From Hoyosella subflava DQS3-9A1 (GTDB lineage: Bacteria > Actinomycetota > Actinomycetes > Mycobacteriales > Mycobacteriaceae), in assembly GCF_000214175.1 (NCBI RefSeq), contig NC_015564.1, forward strand, positions 682,001 to 746,000: a stretch of 64,000 nt of DNA, written 5' to 3'. The notes beneath the pieces were generated by a model. That model saw nothing but the letters and a program-made list of their open reading frames with translations, did not search any database and was not told where the DNA came from. The position numbers were made by a program, and so were the translations under genes. Of this stretch, positions 36,775 to 45,266 are shown piece after piece. Every line of letters begins with the position of its first letter. Within the stretch, counting starts at the first letter, position 1.

Positions 36775-37419
36775 CTAGATTTCCACCGCGTCTTCCGCGG
36801 GCAGAGTCCGGAATTCGGTGTCGTCGTGCGACATCTCCTTCAGCCGCCCGTAGTAGATGCCGAGCCCATTGTCCGAGAGAATGCCCTGGTGGATGGGTAC
36901 CGCGACACGCGGTTGCACGGAGCGCAGAAAGTCGACAGCCTCGGAAATCTTCATCCACGGCGCCGCAGCGGGAATGGCGAGCACCTCCACTGGTTGCCAC
37001 GGGACAAACAAAGAATCGCCCGGATGCAACAGCTGTCCAGGTGCCCCAGCGGTGCCGAGGATGTACGCGACATTGTCGATCACCGGAATGTCAGGGTGAA
37101 TCACCGCGTGTCTGCCGCCGCCCACGGCTGCATCGACAGACCCCACAGTGAAATGTTCTCCCGGACGGACCGCTTGCCACGCGCCGCCGAGCTGACCTGC
37201 GGTCTGGGGATCTGCGTACAGCGCGGCCTGCGGGTTCGCTTCGACGAGTGACGGCAGGCGGGTGACGTCAGCATGATCGGGGTGCTGGTGTGTCACAAGG
37301 ATGGCGTCGAGGCCGGTGATGCCTTCGAAGCCATGCGAAAAGTTGCCGGGGTCGAACAGAATGCGGGTTCCGTCCATCTCGGCAAGTAGGCAAGAGTGTC
37401 CGAAGTGGGTGAGGCGCAT
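36775..37419 (-). CDS. MBL-fold metallo-hydrolase
   Basis: 214 residues starting MRLTHFGHSCLLAEMDGTRI. The metal motif is THQHPDHAD (HxHxDH), and DPGNFS, LHPGDSLFVP and a late VPIHQGI supply other ligands. Family members cleave RNA, esters or lactones, so no substrate is inferred. The ATG at 37419 fits the family start. It is divergent from purS with an 80-bp gap, as in the M. tuberculosis Rv0786c-purS arrangement. Confidence 0.87.
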   Translation of the reverse strand: MRLTHFGHSCLLAEMDGTRILFDPGNFSHGFEGITGLDAILVTHQHPDHADVTRLPSLVEANPQAALYADPQTAGQLGGAWQAVRPGEHFTVGSVDAAVGGGRHAVIHPDIPVIDNVAYILGTAGAPGQLLHPGDSLFVPWQPVEVLAIPAAAPWMKISEAVDFLRSVQPRVAVPIHQGILSDNGLGIYYGRLKEMSHDDTEFRTLPAEDAVEI

Positions 37420-37499
37420 AGGGACAGTATGCGTCCGACGCTGGTTGCCTTGTAAGCTGTCCAAGCGAGTTTCTGCACCATTACTTTTAGGAGTGCCGG

Positions 37500-37745
37500 G
37501 TGGCCCGGGTTGTTGTCAGTGTGATGCCTAAGGCGGAAATTCTGGACCCCCAGGGCCAGGCGATCGTGCGGGCGCTTCCCCGCCTTGGATTCGACGGGGT
37601 AACCGAAGTACGTCAGGGTAAGCGTTTCGAGCTAGAGGTCGACGACGCGATCGACGACGCGACCCTCGCCAAGATCGCGGAGTCCTTCCTGGCCAACACG
37701 GTCATCGAGGAGTGGACCGTCACGCGTGTGGACGGTGGCGAGTGA
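37500..37745 (+). CDS. purS: FGAM synthase subunit PurS
   Basis: 81 residues, [20 protein letters not shown] at the start, matching PurS. It is the small structural subunit linking PurQ and PurL. GTG start at 37500 with AGGAG about 7 nt upstream. The stop overlaps the purQ GTG (GTGA), so translation is coupled. Confidence 0.95.
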   Translation: MARVVVSVMPKAEILDPQGQAIVRALPRLGFDGVTEVRQGKRFELEVDDAIDDATLAKIAESFLANTVIEEWTVTRVDGGE

Positions 37746-38422
37746 GCGCACGGATCGGCGTCATCACTTTCCCGGGAACGCTTGACGATATTGACGCGGC
37801 GCGCGCGGTCCGCATTGCGGGTGCTGAGGACGTGGCCCTCTGGCATGCCGATGCCGACCTGAAGAATGTCGACGCGATCGTTGTTCCCGGTGGCTTCTCC
37901 TATGGTGACTACCTGCGTGCGGGGGCCATCGCGCGGTTTGCCCCGGTGATGGGTGAGGTGATTCGAGCTGCTGAGCAGGGCATGCCTGTGCTGGGCATTT
38001 GCAACGGCTTCCAGATCTTGTGCGAGTCGGGTCTCCTGCCCGGTGCCTTGACGCGTAACGAGGGGCTGCATTTCATCTGCCGTGACGAATGGTTGCGTGT
38101 CGAGAACAACGCGACAGCCTGGACAACCCGGTACGAGCAGGGCGCTGAGATCCTGATTCCGCTCAAGTCCGGTGAAGGCCGGTTCCAAGCTTCCGATGAG
38201 GTGCTCGACGAACTCGAGGGTGAAGGACGCGTGGTCTTCCGGTACGCCGGGGGAAACCCGAACGGATCGCAACGCGGCATCGCCGGAATTTCATCGCCGA
38301 ACGGACGGGTCGTCGGCCTCATGCCGCACCCGGAGCACGCAACGGAACCGCTGACGGGGCCTAGCGATGACGGTCTCGGGTTGTTCCTATCGGTGCTAGA
38401 CGGTGTGCTCACGGCCGGATAA
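37742..38422 (+). CDS. purQ: FGAM synthase subunit PurQ (glutaminase)
   Basis: 226 residues, a class I glutamine amidotransferase. The nucleophile cysteine is in [10 protein letters not shown] and the catalytic pair is in MPHPEHA. It supplies ammonia to PurL for FGAR amination. The GTG at 37742 overlaps the purS stop. The partner purL is 6.8 kb away on the same strand, separated by an unrelated block. Confidence 0.96.
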   Translation: MSARIGVITFPGTLDDIDAARAVRIAGAEDVALWHADADLKNVDAIVVPGGFSYGDYLRAGAIARFAPVMGEVIRAAEQGMPVLGICNGFQILCESGLLPGALTRNEGLHFICRDEWLRVENNATAWTTRYEQGAEILIPLKSGEGRFQASDEVLDELEGEGRVVFRYAGGNPNGSQRGIAGISSPNGRVVGLMPHPEHATEPLTGPSDDGLGLFLSVLDGVLTAG

Positions 38423-38427
38423 AGCGG

Positions 38428-39651
38428 TCAGTGAACCATCGCGGGTTCTGCGGGATTTCGGCCAGTCTCCGTGGCGGCAGCCTGCCTGGGCAGGCGCCGT
38501 GCGGCGACAACTGCGCCGACAAGGAGCGCCATAGCTGCCCAGAAGTGACCGTTCTGCACCGTGAACGTCGCCAGGTTCGGTCCGGTGTCGGCTGCGACAA
38601 GTTTGTACGGTCCCACAAGGTAGACGAGAGTGGCCGCCCCAGTTAACAGCCGCCACTTCGCGTAGCGGGGCGCGACGAGCATGGGTACGAGCATGAGGAC
38701 GTACACCCAGTGGTGCGAAACGGCGAAGGGCGCGGCACCGAGGGATGCGAGCGCTACCAGGCCGAATGCGACGTAGTGGTCACCGGCACGGGTGAAACGA
38801 TATGCCGCCCAGGTCGCAGCGGCGATGATCGCCAGCGCACCGAAAACCCAGAGAATATCTTCGAGGCCGTCATCAAGCCCGAGTCGCGCGAGCACCCCAG
38901 TTAAGGCCTGGTTGGGGCGGTAGTCGTGTCCGCCCGCCCGGTCGGTACGGAAGAACTCTTCAGTCCAGTAGAAGACCGATGCCTGCGGGGCGACGAGGAA
39001 CCCGACGATGATGGTGCCGATTCCCGTAGCGATAGCTTGGAAGAGCGATCGGTAGTCGCGGCGGAGAAGGAAAACGAGCCCGAATGCCGCGGGGGTGACT
39101 TTGATAGCGGCGGCGATGCCCGTTGCGATGCCCCGATAGCGGCGCGGGATGACACCTGCACAGTCGGCGACAACAAGAGCCATCAAAGTGACGTTGATTT
39201 GCCCGAAGAAGAAGGACGTCCGGATCGGCTCTAGCAACAACGCCAGACCCAGTATTGCTGTTGCGATGAACCGCACGTTGCGGGCAACACCCGCCCTGCG
39301 CAGCAGTGCCGTGAGAATCCACCATACGAGTCCGATATTCGCGGCAGTCCACAGTAATTCGAGGGCGCTGAGAGGGAGTGCGGCCATGGGCGCGAACAAC
39401 ATGGCGGCAAAGGGAGCGTAAATAAATCGCAAACCGTGCGGGCGTTCGAACTCATTATTGTAGAGCGGCGTTCCGTCGACGAAGGCCTGGCCCGCTGCCT
39501 GAAAGACCGCGAGGTCAATGGGGCTTGTCTCCAGGGTTCGCTTAAACAGGTAGGCGATTGCGCCAACTGTGATAACAAGGCCCACTATGGACACAAAACG
39601 GACAGTGCGCGCGCTTAATCCAGGCGTGGCTTCGGTGTCACGGAGCTGCAT
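38428..39651 (-). CDS. GT87-family (DUF2029) membrane glycosyltransferase
   Basis: 407 residues with about ten hydrophobic segments. The extracytoplasmic loop DLAVFQAAGQAFVDGTPLYN and FIYAPFAAMLFAP are typical of the GT-C polyprenyl-phosphate-mannose transferases of GT87, whose best known mycobacterial members elongate phosphatidylinositol mannosides. FGQINVTLMALV is also conserved. The acceptor is unknown. It converges on purQ with a 5-bp gap and is divergent from an acyltransferase gene; the 176-bp gap between them carries no further recognised feature. Confidence 0.85.
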   Translation of the reverse strand: MQLRDTEATPGLSARTVRFVSIVGLVITVGAIAYLFKRTLETSPIDLAVFQAAGQAFVDGTPLYNNEFERPHGLRFIYAPFAAMLFAPMAALPLSALELLWTAANIGLVWWILTALLRRAGVARNVRFIATAILGLALLLEPIRTSFFFGQINVTLMALVVADCAGVIPRRYRGIATGIAAAIKVTPAAFGLVFLLRRDYRSLFQAIATGIGTIIVGFLVAPQASVFYWTEEFFRTDRAGGHDYRPNQALTGVLARLGLDDGLEDILWVFGALAIIAAATWAAYRFTRAGDHYVAFGLVALASLGAAPFAVSHHWVYVLMLVPMLVAPRYAKWRLLTGAATLVYLVGPYKLVAADTGPNLATFTVQNGHFWAAMALLVGAVVAARRLPRQAAATETGRNPAEPAMVH

Positions 39652-39827
39652 TAAAGTAATCGTCCTCGCTGCCGAAATGCTTTACTGACAGAAATGCCGC
39701 CTTGACTTAAGTGCTCACGATACCAATCGGCTGAAACATTGTCATGTGTCCGTAATCACACAGGGGTCCACATAGCGCTGTCGTATGCGTACCGTTGATC
39801 GAAGTTCAACAGCGGGAGGAGTGGGCA

Positions 39828-40904
39828 GTGACGGCGCCAGCAGCAGCACGAGATTCTCGTGTTGAGTGGGTTGACGTGGCAAAAGGCGCCTGTATTGCCC
39901 TGGTTGTCCTTTTTCATGCGACGAACTTCTGGATCACCCGAGGTTACGGCTCGCAAGCGTGGGTCGAATTCAATCAATTTCTTGAGCCAGTTCGTATGCC
40001 GCTATTTTTTCTTGCGGCAGGGCTTTTCGCGGGCAAAGCCCTTCAACGAAGCTGGAATTTCGTCCTCCGCAACCGCGTCGCGCTGATGTTCTACTTGTAT
40101 CTCCTGTGGCTCCTGCTGAGGTACGGATATTTCACCCTGGTTCCGGGTGCGAGTCTCACGGGGGAAGAATCGTCCCCGTTGAATATCCTGGTAGGTCTGG
40201 TCGTGCCGCACAACGGCCTGTGGTTCGTGTACGCCCTGGGGCTGTATTTCGCTGGCGCGAAACTCATTCAGCGCTTTGATCCCCGTTACCAGGTGGCTGC
40301 GGCAGTTGTCCTCGCGATTATCGTGCGCTCACTCGCTGACGTCGTGGAGTTTTCGTGGACGTGGGAAAACATGGCCGGCTATTTCATGTTCTTCGTGCTC
40401 GGACTGCACGCTAAGGAACTCTTGTTTGCGCTGGCCGCACGGACATCGCTGCCAACGGTTCTCATCGCTGGCGCCGCCTATGCCGGTGCCGTGCATTTCG
40501 CGCGCGAGACAGGACTTGGCGAGTATGCAATCACCGCGATCGTAATCACCCTGCTTGGATTGGCGGTAGGCGTGCTCGCTGCAGCGCGGCTGAGATGGGG
40601 GCCCGGTGTCCGCGCCTTGTCCCGGCTCGGCGCATTGACGCTGCCTGTGTACCTGATGCACGAAATCGTGATGGGCACGTTGGCGTATGGGCTCATCTCA
40701 CAGGGCGTTCTCCCCACACCCGAGGTCGTTCGCGGGTTCGGGCCGGCGGCCATCGCCGCTACCGGAATCGTCGGCGCGCTGCTAGTGCACCGTCTCCTGG
40801 TCGGTGGCGGACTGAAATGGCTGTTCAGCCTGCCCGCGTCCATGCAATTCATTCCCGCTGAGAGCGCGCGACCGGCGACACCCGCTGCGGTGGGCGCTCG
40901 CTGA
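39828..40904 (+). CDS. Acyltransferase-3 family membrane protein
   Basis: 358 residues with about ten membrane segments. Near the N-terminus RVEWVDVAKGACIALVVLFH places the catalytic His of the acyltransferase-3 family; MPLFFLAAGLFAGKAL is also typical. Members O-acylate cell-envelope sugars or lipids. GTG at 39828 has GGGAGGAG 6 nt upstream, which decides the start. The adjacent glycosyltransferase suggests joint action on an envelope glycoconjugate. The 3' end overlaps the next minus-strand gene by 56 bp. Confidence 0.85.
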   Translation: MTAPAAARDSRVEWVDVAKGACIALVVLFHATNFWITRGYGSQAWVEFNQFLEPVRMPLFFLAAGLFAGKALQRSWNFVLRNRVALMFYLYLLWLLLRYGYFTLVPGASLTGEESSPLNILVGLVVPHNGLWFVYALGLYFAGAKLIQRFDPRYQVAAAVVLAIIVRSLADVVEFSWTWENMAGYFMFFVLGLHAKELLFALAARTSLPTVLIAGAAYAGAVHFARETGLGEYAITAIVITLLGLAVGVLAAARLRWGPGVRALSRLGALTLPVYLMHEIVMGTLAYGLISQGVLPTPEVVRGFGPAAIAATGIVGALLVHRLLVGGGLKWLFSLPASMQFIPAESARPATPAAVGAR

Positions 40905-41394
40905 CACGAGGCCGTACTGTGCCGGTGAGCGCGAGGGTGAACACGAGAATCGCGAGAACTGGGGCTGCGAGGGTGAGCCAAGGCAGGTCCCATGGCGCGG
41001 CAAGTGCTGTTCCAGCGACCAGGGTTATGCCCAGCGCCCAGGGAAAGATGGCGCCGAGGACGGACGGGCCGAGCTTCGGTTCGCGAACGACCCACACCGA
41101 GGTGACGTGAACGAGAGCGGCGGCCGCAGCAACCAGGACGGACACGGTCGGCACCTCGACGCTGAGAATCATCACGATCAGACAGTGGATGGTGATGACG
41201 GATGCGACACCACCAGATCGCCGGTGCAGCCCGACCGGAGTAATGACAAAGGCCAGCGCGGCCGCGACCGCGGTGACGGATGGTGCGGCGAGGAGTGCTT
41301 CGTTGCCATTCGCGGTGATACCGAGCAACAGCGCAACTGCCGCAGCCCAGCCTGAAAGTAGTACCAGCGCGGCGCGCAGGAGCAGTCCGCTCAT
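40849..41394 (-). CDS. Integral membrane protein of the DUF58 cluster
   Basis: 181 residues from ATG 41394 (MSGLLLRAALVLLSGWAAA). Six hydrophobic segments and a basic C-terminal tail. The start overlaps the DUF58 stop (ATGA), so it is the last gene of the five-gene minus-strand cluster. No family recognised beyond membrane topology. Its final 56 bp overlap the acyltransferase gene on the other strand. Confidence 0.72.
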   Translation of the reverse strand: MSGLLLRAALVLLSGWAAAVALLLGITANGNEALLAAPSVTAVAAALAFVITPVGLHRRSGGVASVITIHCLIVMILSVEVPTVSVLVAAAAALVHVTSVWVVREPKLGPSVLGAIFPWALGITLVAGTALAAPWDLPWLTLAAPVLAILVFTLALTGTVRPRVSERPPQRVSPVARSQRE

Positions 41395-42650
41395 ACCCGC
41401 CGCCGCGGCCGCATCGGACGCCTCGCGAGCAGCCGGAACGCGTGTTCGAGTCCCATGTCCGCCTGCTCTGCGTGCCGCCACTCGAGCACGTCGATCCCGA
41501 TCGTCCTCAAGTCGCGGGCCTGGTTGCGCCGTTCAACTCGCCACATGCGCTCGCTGATGTCGTCGAGTGTCTCGGAGAAGGGCGGAACCTCCCCGAGGAC
41601 ATCGACGAGCACCACGGCGTGCCCATGCCTGCGCAGGTCGATCATCGCGAGTGAAAATTGCGTTTCCAGCAACGGTGAGAAGCCGATGACGATTGCTCCT
41701 CGCGGCACGGCATCGACGGGGGCGAGTGTGCCGCGAATCAAGTGGTGGTCGTCGCCCGCAGCGAGGACAGCATCGAGTATCCGGTAGAACTGCCTGCGAC
41801 CCAATTCGGCGCCGAGCCAACGTGCTCGCGAGCCCAGTGCGATGACGCCCGCCCGGTCACCGCGCTGCAACGCAGCCTGCGTGACCTGCGCGGCACCACG
41901 AACGGCGCGATCAAGGCTGTCGCTGGCCGGCCCCGGGGCATGTGGATAGGTGTCAATGATCGCGACAACATCTGCCGCACGGTCGGTGAAACGCTCGGTG
42001 ATATGGAGGCGGCCCGTCCTGGCGCTGACCTTCCAATTGATGGTGTGGAGCGGATCGCCCGCAAGGTAGGTGCGCGTGTCGGCGTATTCCACGCCCGAAC
42101 CGTGCCGGCGCGTGAGATGGGTGCCGATCCGGTCTGGGAGCCGGGTGCGCGGGATTGGGGTCTGATACGGCGGCGCGAGAGGATAAGCGTGGATCCGAGC
42201 GGCAGTCACTGCCGCTTTCGCGGAGAGAAGGCCGCCAAGCGCCGTCGCATCAACCTCGACCTGTACGGGGTAGTTTCCCCAGCGAGTGGCAGACGCATCG
42301 AACGTGCCGTCTTTGCGCAGCTGCCCGAGATCGAGCCCCGGCGCAGCGACTGGTTTTAGCGTGTAGATCGCGGCCCCGCCGGCCAGGGTTCCATAGCACG
42401 ACAAGGTGGTCGATTCATTTTCAAACGTGCGGCTGAGGGCTGGTTCAGCCGCGATGGTGGCCGAGGCCGGAGGTTGCCAGCGGGTGCGCTGAGCTGCCCA
42501 CGCGCCGGCGCTCAGCGCCCCTAAGAAGGGCGAGGCGAAGAGAACAAGCTGCGGATCGTGCGCGATAAGAGCGGCGATAAGGGCGCTGCCTGCGCACAGC
42601 GCCAGGAGGATGGCCAGGCGTGACGGCCGCCATTGCAATTCGGTGGTCAC
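41391..42650 (-). CDS. DUF58 domain protein
   Basis: 419 residues. Two membrane segments lie near the N-terminus (RLAILLALCAGSALIAALIA). The DUF58 core is HGSGVEYADTRTYLAGDPLH followed by TINWKVSARTGRLHI; the C-terminal half is vWA-like (DVVAIIDTYPHAPG with the metal-site Asp). The GTG at 42650 overlaps the MoxR stop. DUF58 proteins pair with MoxR ATPases in complex assembly or envelope processes; the exact client is unknown. Confidence 0.88.
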   Translation of the reverse strand: MTTELQWRPSRLAILLALCAGSALIAALIAHDPQLVLFASPFLGALSAGAWAAQRTRWQPPASATIAAEPALSRTFENESTTLSCYGTLAGGAAIYTLKPVAAPGLDLGQLRKDGTFDASATRWGNYPVQVEVDATALGGLLSAKAAVTAARIHAYPLAPPYQTPIPRTRLPDRIGTHLTRRHGSGVEYADTRTYLAGDPLHTINWKVSARTGRLHITERFTDRAADVVAIIDTYPHAPGPASDSLDRAVRGAAQVTQAALQRGDRAGVIALGSRARWLGAELGRRQFYRILDAVLAAGDDHHLIRGTLAPVDAVPRGAIVIGFSPLLETQFSLAMIDLRRHGHAVVLVDVLGEVPPFSETLDDISERMWRVERRNQARDLRTIGIDVLEWRHAEQADMGLEHAFRLLARRPMRPRRRV

Positions 42651-43648
42651 GCCGTATTCCCTGACTTGGTTCCGGCGTCGATCCGGGGCGCTGGCAGCCG
42701 ATTGAGCAGTTCGCTCACGATCTGCGCTCCGCTTACGCGCCGCACCCACATTTCTGGGCGCAGAGTGATGCGGTGCGCGATCGTCGCTACCGCGAGTTCC
42801 TTCACGTCCTCCGGGGTGACGAAATCGCGGCCATGCAGGAGAGCATGTCCGCGGGCGAGTTGAACGAGATCGAGTTCGGCGCGGGGACTCGCCCCAACCT
42901 CGATCTGAGAATGGTGGCGCGTGGCATTCGCGATCGAGATGACATATTTCAGGACGTCCGGATGCACCACGACCTGTTCAAGCGATTCACGCATGTCCAA
43001 CAGGTCGCTGGCGCTGAGGACCTGGCTCACCACGGCAGGTTTTGAGCCCCGATCGAGGCGCCGCTGCAGCATCGCTTGCTCATTTTCGGGATCGAGGTAT
43101 CCCAGGCTCAGCCGCATCGAGAAGCGGTCCAGCTGGGCCTCGGGCAGCGGGTACGTTCCTTCGTATTCGATCGGGTTGTCGGTCGCTAAGACGATGAATG
43201 GGCTGGGCAGGGTGTGGGTCAGACCGTCGATGGTGATCTGGCCTTCGGCCATTGCTTCGAGCAGCGCGGACTGCGTTTTGGGCGGAGTGCGATTGATCTC
43301 GTCGGCGAGAAGGAGGTTGGTGAATGCCGGGCCTTCCCGGAACTCGAAAGCACCCGAACGCATGTCGTAGACGGTGGCGCCGAGCAAATCAGATGGCAGC
43401 AAATCAGGCGTGAACTGAATGCGGCTGAACTTGAGGCCGAACGCCGCGGCGAAGGACCGCGCGATAAGTGTTTTGCCGAGGCCGGGCAAGTCTTCAATCA
43501 GCACGTGGCCGCCCGCGAGCACGGCAAGCAGGATGTTCGTCAGCGCCTCGCGCTTACCGACAACGGCGTGTTCAATCTCCGCCAGAACGGCGTTGGCGCG
43601 CCGCGTTGTCTCGGTAGCGCTGGGATTGTGTGGCGGCTCGGAACCCAT
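42647..43648 (-). CDS. MoxR-family AAA+ ATPase
   Basis: 333 residues. Walker A EDLPGLGKTLIA, Walker B LLLADEINRTPPKTQSALLE, sensor 1 VLATDNPIEYEGTYPLPEAQ and an arginine-finger region DRFSMRLSLGY are all visible. It is a hexameric chaperone-like ATPase that works with the vWA-like DUF58 partner. The start overlaps the stop of the upstream small membrane gene by 1 bp (TAATG). Confidence 0.93.
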   Translation of the reverse strand: MGSEPPHNPSATETTRRANAVLAEIEHAVVGKREALTNILLAVLAGGHVLIEDLPGLGKTLIARSFAAAFGLKFSRIQFTPDLLPSDLLGATVYDMRSGAFEFREGPAFTNLLLADEINRTPPKTQSALLEAMAEGQITIDGLTHTLPSPFIVLATDNPIEYEGTYPLPEAQLDRFSMRLSLGYLDPENEQAMLQRRLDRGSKPAVVSQVLSASDLLDMRESLEQVVVHPDVLKYVISIANATRHHSQIEVGASPRAELDLVQLARGHALLHGRDFVTPEDVKELAVATIAHRITLRPEMWVRRVSGAQIVSELLNRLPAPRIDAGTKSGNTA

Positions 43649-44103
43649 TAGGCGTGCTCCAATCGGGCGAGGATGTCGGCGAGGACAGTGCGGCCAGGCC
43701 CGGGATCATCGCGGTGCGCCCGGGAGGTTTGTGAGGCATCGACCCATTTCCACAGGACGGGGCCGAATAACAGTTCACCCGCCGCCTGGTATTGGGCGCG
43801 GTTGCCGCGCGCACGGACTTTGGTGACCTGCTCGAACTCTCGGGCAAGGACGGGCCGGAGGTGCAGGTCCCAGTCACCTCGGCTCCCATCGGCCCAGCTG
43901 ATCGTGAACTCGGCGCGCGACCGCCAGCGATCGAGCAGTTCCTGCTGCGATTGTTCCGCACGGACCCCGCGCGGGTCTTCGGTGTCAGTGGGCGCCTCGA
44001 TGGACCGGCGAGTGCGATACATCAAAAGTGCCAGGACGACAGCTACCGCGAAGCCCGTGACGGTGGCGAGCAGCGCGTATTCGCCCAGGGCGAGGAGCAG
44101 CAC
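43648..44103 (-). CDS. Membrane-anchored protein of the MoxR cluster, start uncertain
   Basis: 151 residues from GTG 44103: a hydrophobic segment (YALLATVTGFAVAVVLALLM) and a cytosolic domain with FTISWADGSRGDWDLHLRPV. The GTG has no Shine-Dalgarno and falls inside another hydrophobic stretch. Sixteen codons upstream at 44151 an in-frame ATC follows AGGAGGG by 5 nt; starting there would add a complete first membrane helix (VAVAGICVIIALEVLLLALG). No ATG, GTG or TTG is available in that upstream part. It is placed between DUF4129 and MoxR. Confidence 0.7.
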   Translation of the reverse strand: MLLLALGEYALLATVTGFAVAVVLALLMYRTRRSIEAPTDTEDPRGVRAEQSQQELLDRWRSRAEFTISWADGSRGDWDLHLRPVLAREFEQVTKVRARGNRAQYQAAGELLFGPVLWKWVDASQTSRAHRDDPGPGRTVLADILARLEHA

Positions 44104-44132
44104 TTCTAGCGCGATGATGACGCATATTCCTG

Positions 44133-45092
44133 CTACAGCAACGGTGCGGATGGTGCCCTCCTCACGTCGTCCAGCAGGCTTCGCAGCAATTCGGCCGCCG
44201 TGCGCTGCTGGCCGGCCGTCATTGTGTGGGAGCTGTACCGAGCTTCCGCGAATAACCCAACAAGTTCCTCGGCGGGACCTCGGGTGACGTACCCCAGTGC
44301 GACGGCGCGTGCCAGAACTTCTGAGGGAGTGTCGGATTCAAGTGGTGCGGGTTCGTCTGCTTCGGTTAGCGCCTCTTCCATCTCGGCGTAGCACGCAATG
44401 ATCGCTGCGCGTGGATCGTGCGCGGGTTTACTGATCGCATCGAGAGCCCGTTCCGCAGCATCGGCGAGGTCAGCAGCATGGCGGTGCTGGGCCGGTCTCT
44501 CGAGCGTGAATGTCGTTGTTTGCCTGGATCGCCTGCCTCGCATCGACAAGATCGCGCCGACTGTGAGAAGCACGACCAGGATGAGCAGGCTCGTCAGGAG
44601 GAAGGGGCTTATGTCCGGTCCGTCAGGAGCCGGAGGCAGGGTCTCCAGCGGCTCGCCCTCGTCGAGTTTGTCGTCGCCGTTTTCGATGGCCATCTCACGT
44701 GGGCCGAAGAATCGGTTGATCCACACGAAGAGCACGGTGATAGCCGCAAAGTACAGCAGGAACAGGACGATGGCGCGCCAGTCACGATCACGTGCCTGGC
44801 CACCTCTGCTCCGCCGCGGCAGCGGTGTCAGAGGCCGGAGGACCCGGGAACGCGGATACCGCCACACCACGTACACGGCCGTCGCGGTGAGGAGGATCGC
44901 GAGTATCACAACCGCGATAACAGCGATATGCCCCCATTGACCGGGTAACAATGGGTCACCGGCAGGTGGTTCACTGCCAAGCGATACTGCGAGGCCCCAC
45001 AGCAGGGCAGCAGTCAGCAGCACCGGACCAGGCAGGTTCGGGCGGTGCTGGGCTGTGCGAGTCTGAGCGCGGTGGCCGCGCTGTCCCGGCAT
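44133..45092 (-). CDS. DUF4129 domain membrane protein
   Basis: 319 residues with three to four membrane segments (VLLTAALLWGLAVSLG, AVIAVVILAILLTATAVYVV, ISPFLLTSLLILVVLL). The C-terminal part has DPRAAIIACYAEMEEALTEA and DTPSEVLARAVALG, the DUF4129 signature. It is the first gene of the DUF4129, small membrane, MoxR, DUF58, membrane cluster. The ATG at 45092 is preferred over longer frames to 45245. It is divergent from purL; the 174 bp between them hold no further recognised feature. Confidence 0.82.
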   Translation of the reverse strand: MPGQRGHRAQTRTAQHRPNLPGPVLLTAALLWGLAVSLGSEPPAGDPLLPGQWGHIAVIAVVILAILLTATAVYVVWRYPRSRVLRPLTPLPRRSRGGQARDRDWRAIVLFLLYFAAITVLFVWINRFFGPREMAIENGDDKLDEGEPLETLPPAPDGPDISPFLLTSLLILVVLLTVGAILSMRGRRSRQTTTFTLERPAQHRHAADLADAAERALDAISKPAHDPRAAIIACYAEMEEALTEADEPAPLESDTPSEVLARAVALGYVTRGPAEELVGLFAEARYSSHTMTAGQQRTAAELLRSLLDDVRRAPSAPLL

Positions 45093-45266
45093 TTCGTCAT
45101 CGTTGCACGAATGCCCGGAACACCGGGATGAATCGGAATCCCGCCTGCAAGATCGCTGGTGAACGCCCAGAATTGGTCCGGCAGAAGTTCGTGCGGATTG
45201 GAGTGTCGGTGAGTGGCGGTAGACTGCTGCTCGGCGATCTGCCACGTCGAAAGGACCAAGGTTTCC

